Assembly (NCBI GenBank): GCA_949292185.1
Contig: CASEYP010000020.1
Location: 83,515 to 147,514 of the forward strand
Direction of reading: 5' to 3'
DNA from: an uncultured bacterium
GTDB lineage: Bacteria > Cyanobacteriota > Vampirovibrionia > Gastranaerophilales > Gastranaerophilaceae
Length of the DNA: 64,000 nucleotides
In this document: positions 63,664-64,000 of the stretch, one piece after another
Position numbering within the stretch: position 1 is the first letter of the stretch
Layout: the number at the start of each line of letters is the position of its first letter
The notes under the pieces: generated by a model
Seen by the model: only the letters and a program-made list of their open reading frames with translations
The model's database searches: none
What the model was told of the DNA's origin: nothing
Position numbers and translations under genes: made by a program

Positions 63664-63912
63664 AACCGCGAGTGAGCGGTTTGAAATTACCCCGATAGCG
63701 AACGACCCGCTGGGTTGGAGCGTTGGAGACTAAAGAAGATAGGACATTGAAAACAGAATAGCTGAAAACGAGGTGTGAGCATATGAAAATATGCAAACAC
63801 AAAGAACTTGTTAATTTCGGAAAATGATTTTAGACAGCAAGCATATCGCAAGATATGGTAAAACGAAGTCGAGCAGTCTATAGCGATATAGACGAAGGAC
63901 ATAAACTTTCTG
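63664..63912 (+). promoter_or_regulatory. rRNA leader with tetraloop hairpins
   Basis: The leader forms successive perfect hairpins: AACCGC/GCGGTT (63664-63681), GCATAT-GAAA-ATATGC (63779-63794), CATATC-GCAA-GATATG (63842-63857) and GTCTATA-GCGA-TATAGAC (63876-63893). The last three have GNRA tetraloops. CATTGAAAACAGAATA near 63745 resembles conserved rRNA leader/antitermination sequence. These probably act in processing or antitermination. Confidence 0.65.
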
Positions 63913-64000
63913 ACAATGGAGAGTTTGATCCTGGCTCAGGACGAACGCTGGCGGCGTGCTTCATACATGCAAGTCGAACGAGAATCTGGCTTCGGTCAGA
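63913..64000 (+). rRNA. rrs: 16S ribosomal RNA, 5' end (partial)
   Basis: The universal start AGAGTTTGATCCTGGCTCAG (63920-63939) is followed by GACGAACGCTGGCGGCG and CATGCAAGTCGAACGAG. The gene runs off the right edge after about 88 bases. Confidence 0.98.

Noticed and set aside
1..64000. CRISPR arrays, insertion sequences or transposons
   Set aside because: No regularly spaced repeats, transposase genes or terminal inverted repeats with target duplications were seen on reading either strand.

Overview
This window is AT-rich (roughly 30% GC by eye) bacterial chromosome with short intergenic gaps and no plasmid, phage or insertion-sequence backbone. Several features point to a non-photosynthetic member of the cyanobacterial lineage (Melainabacteria/Vampirovibrionia, probably Gastranaerophilales). 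These are the lysA-cdaA overlap, a VKOR-DsbA fusion, a cyanobacterial-type coiled-coil protein next to coaD, MCE, type IV pilin-like and SH3/LysM proteins, and several proteins sharing a short N-terminal P-x-F-x-[G/A]-like motif. Class III ribonucleotide reductase and a flavin reductase-rubredoxin suggest an anaerobe. No photosynthesis gene is present. The lineage call is an inference.

Layout. 0-4.2 kb: a small winged-helix protein, then lysA-cdaA-yitT. 4.2-10.8 kb: pheT with an SH3-like secreted protein, map, a TPR membrane protein and tmk. 10.8-19.6 kb: RNase P RNA next to a pseudopilin gene, corA, a DMT transporter, an MCE protein, upp, and two LysM-bearing wall hydrolases (amidase and GH24 lysozyme). 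19.6-28.4 kb: asparaginase, VKOR-DsbA, queH, TPR proteins, der and a pair of WYL regulators. 28.4-33.9 kb: a likely structured RNA of unknown class, anmK, and nrdD-nrdG under a cobalamin riboswitch. 33.9-42.3 kb: a membrane protein behind an attenuator-like leader with its own small peptide, a SNF2 ATPase, gpmI and coaD with two related proteins. 42.4-45 kb: rpmG-tRNA-Trp-secE-nusG-rplK-rplA. 45-54.5 kb: small unknown genes, tRNA-Val, an ACT protein with agcS, a GH57 enzyme, nadB-nadC and a NarL-type regulator. 54.5-63.3 kb: rimP-nusA, a coiled-coil protein, a tail-anchored protein, pgi and secA. 63.6-64 kb: an rRNA promoter, a hairpin-rich leader and the first 88 bases of 16S rRNA.

Function. 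Most genes are housekeeping: translation, NAD and DAP synthesis, glycolysis, secretion and wall recycling. The less ordinary material is regulatory RNA. The clearest case is a trp-like attenuator with a translated leader peptide carrying four consecutive TCC serine codons (about 35.5-35.7 kb). Others are an unclassified ~300-nt RNA before anmK, a B12 switch on class III RNR, a repeated hairpin motif in front of both rplK and rplA, and a terminator directly ahead of rimP-nusA. Several genes look leaderless, with a -10 box seven bases before the ATG.
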